Shown here in pieces: positions 63,601-64,000 of a stretch of 64,000 bases of DNA. The notes beneath the pieces are model-generated. The model had not been told where the DNA came from. It did not search any database and worked only from the letters and a program-made list of their open reading frames with translations. Origin of the DNA: Hemibagrus wyckioides. Lineage: Eukaryota > Chordata > Actinopteri > Siluriformes > Bagridae. The stretch covers positions 12,878,901-12,942,900 of the forward strand of contig NC_080716.1 of NCBI RefSeq assembly GCF_019097595.1. The letters run 5' to 3'. The position numbers and the translations under genes are program-made. The stretch's first letter is position 1. Each line of letters opens with the position of its first letter.

Positions 63601-63827
63601 TTTAATGGTCTGTAGTTAAAATACTGTGTATTGTTTGTATGTGTGTAACATTTTATTTCTCGGTAGCCTATGGTGATGCACTTGGCCTGCGTGATGCTGA
63701 AAATGTCGATGACTGAAGCTCTGGCAGCTGCCACAATAAACGCAGCCTACGCTTTAAATCACTCACAGTCACATGGATCTTTGGAGCCTGGCAAACAAGG
63801 AGATCTTCTCATCATTAAAGCCCCACG
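60606..63827 (+). CDS. amdhd1: amdhd1, imidazolonepropionase (3' end off window)
   Basis: Exons: 60606-60742, 60859-60965, 61346-61410, 61498-61775, 62589-62814, 63275-63399, 63488-63581, 63667-63827. They give 1193 nt, about 398 of roughly 426 residues; the last exon lies beyond the right edge. The enzyme hydrolyses 4-imidazolone-5-propanoate to N-formimino-L-glutamate in histidine catabolism. It is an amidohydrolase with a metal-bound TIM barrel. Visible motifs are DAHTHPVWAG (H87, H89), the substrate-binding block GAGGGIHFTV-like AGGGIHFTV, ECKSGYGLELNTELKML, TYCGAHAVP (H192), VDNIDVFCEKGVFDL, FHGDELHPM (H260), ISHLEEV (H283) and GSDFNPNAY (D334). All expected metal and catalytic residues are present. 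The donor of exon 8 (CG|gtacac) is weak. Residue numbering is from this assembly. Confidence 0.95.
61001..61318 (+). mobile_element. tRNA-derived SINE in amdhd1 intron 2
   Basis: The head ggtttagtggttagcatgtt then taccttgcacctctgg and ggttagaatcctgcccc (B-box-like) are followed by gtaggctgattggtgtctgt, taggctccacgctccctgtg and acagggataagc-like caggataagctgtatagatg. It ends 28 bases before the amdhd1 exon 3 start. Confidence 0.75.
61805..62208 (+). mobile_element. Tc1-like deletion derivative with both ends
   Basis: The left end cactgatcaggcataacatt and right end ggtctgcctgatcagtg are inverted. The plus strand keeps [20 protein letters not shown] then SIYQKWSKE and is cut after catgggcagccaaggctcat to a short tail. 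The catalytic core is missing. Confidence 0.8.
62229..62349 (+). mobile_element. short Tc1 deletion derivative fragment
   Basis: It starts in ggggtgttcccggtctgcag and jumps after tatctatcaaa to gcatcctttaattcctgtaa, ending at the inverted repeat taatgttatgcctgatcggtg. The joint is at the same place as in the 34000-34518 element. Confidence 0.75.
62815..63274 (+). other. amdhd1 intron 5: nothing recognised
   Basis: This is ordinary AT-rich intron sequence without repeats or exons that I can name. Confidence 0.5.
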
Positions 63828-64000
63828 GTACACACAATCAGCACACAAAATTCTTTAGATTACCTAAACTTAAGGCTATTAAATAAGCATGATTTGAGGC
63901 AGTTAGGTTCAAAAGCTTCATGCACTGTATACTACTTCCTCAGGTACTGTCACCTAGGGTGTAAGAGGTAGAGCTAGAGGTAAAACTTATAATAAATGTT

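Overview
The window is vertebrate nuclear DNA, almost certainly from a ray-finned fish. Its genes are split into many short exons with GT-AG introns. The introns and spacers are packed with Tc1-type DNA transposon relics, tRNA-derived SINEs, LINE 3' ends and long microsatellites. The repeat mix looks like an otophysan fish, perhaps a catfish; that is an inference from repeat style and was not tested by search.

Four protein genes can be assembled exon by exon, and every exon phase joins correctly. (1) 1206-29965, minus strand: the N-terminal 960 codons (26 exons) of dock11, a zizimin-type DOCK guanine nucleotide exchange factor, with the conserved N-terminus, PH domain and DHR1/C2 domain. The DHR2 catalytic half lies off the left edge. 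(2) 36415-46825, minus strand: complete ntn4 (netrin-4), 10 exons and 586 residues, with signal peptide, laminin N-terminal domain, three laminin-EGF repeats and a C-terminal NTR domain. (3) 53552-58494, plus strand: complete snrpf (Sm protein F), 4 exons and 86 residues; exon 1 codes only for the initiator methionine. (4) 60606-63827, plus strand: amdhd1 (imidazolonepropionase, histidine breakdown), 8 exons, lacking only about the last 30 residues, which lie off the right edge.

The genes are not one pathway. ntn4, snrpf and amdhd1 form an old vertebrate neighbourhood (the human 12q22-q23 order is NTN4-SNRPF-CCDC38-AMDHD1). Here ccdc38 is absent from its usual place, and dock11 (human Xq24) lies beside ntn4. 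ntn4 and snrpf are divergent, with 6.7 kb between their start codons.

Spacers: 30.0-36.4 kb (dock11/ntn4) holds Tc1 deletion derivatives and SINEs. 46.8-53.5 kb (ntn4/snrpf) holds a GC-rich putative ntn4 promoter, a Tc1 transposase relic split by a long TA array, and a striking minisatellite of 46 units of 40 bp at 51161-52996. Read on the minus strand, that unit is a segment of a Tc1 transposase relic. No unknown multi-gene system was found. The unusual content is structural: a transposase-derived minisatellite, nested inverted and direct repeats in an ntn4 intron, Tc1 deletion subfamilies that share breakpoints, and an inverted pair of Tc1 relics in the long snrpf intron.
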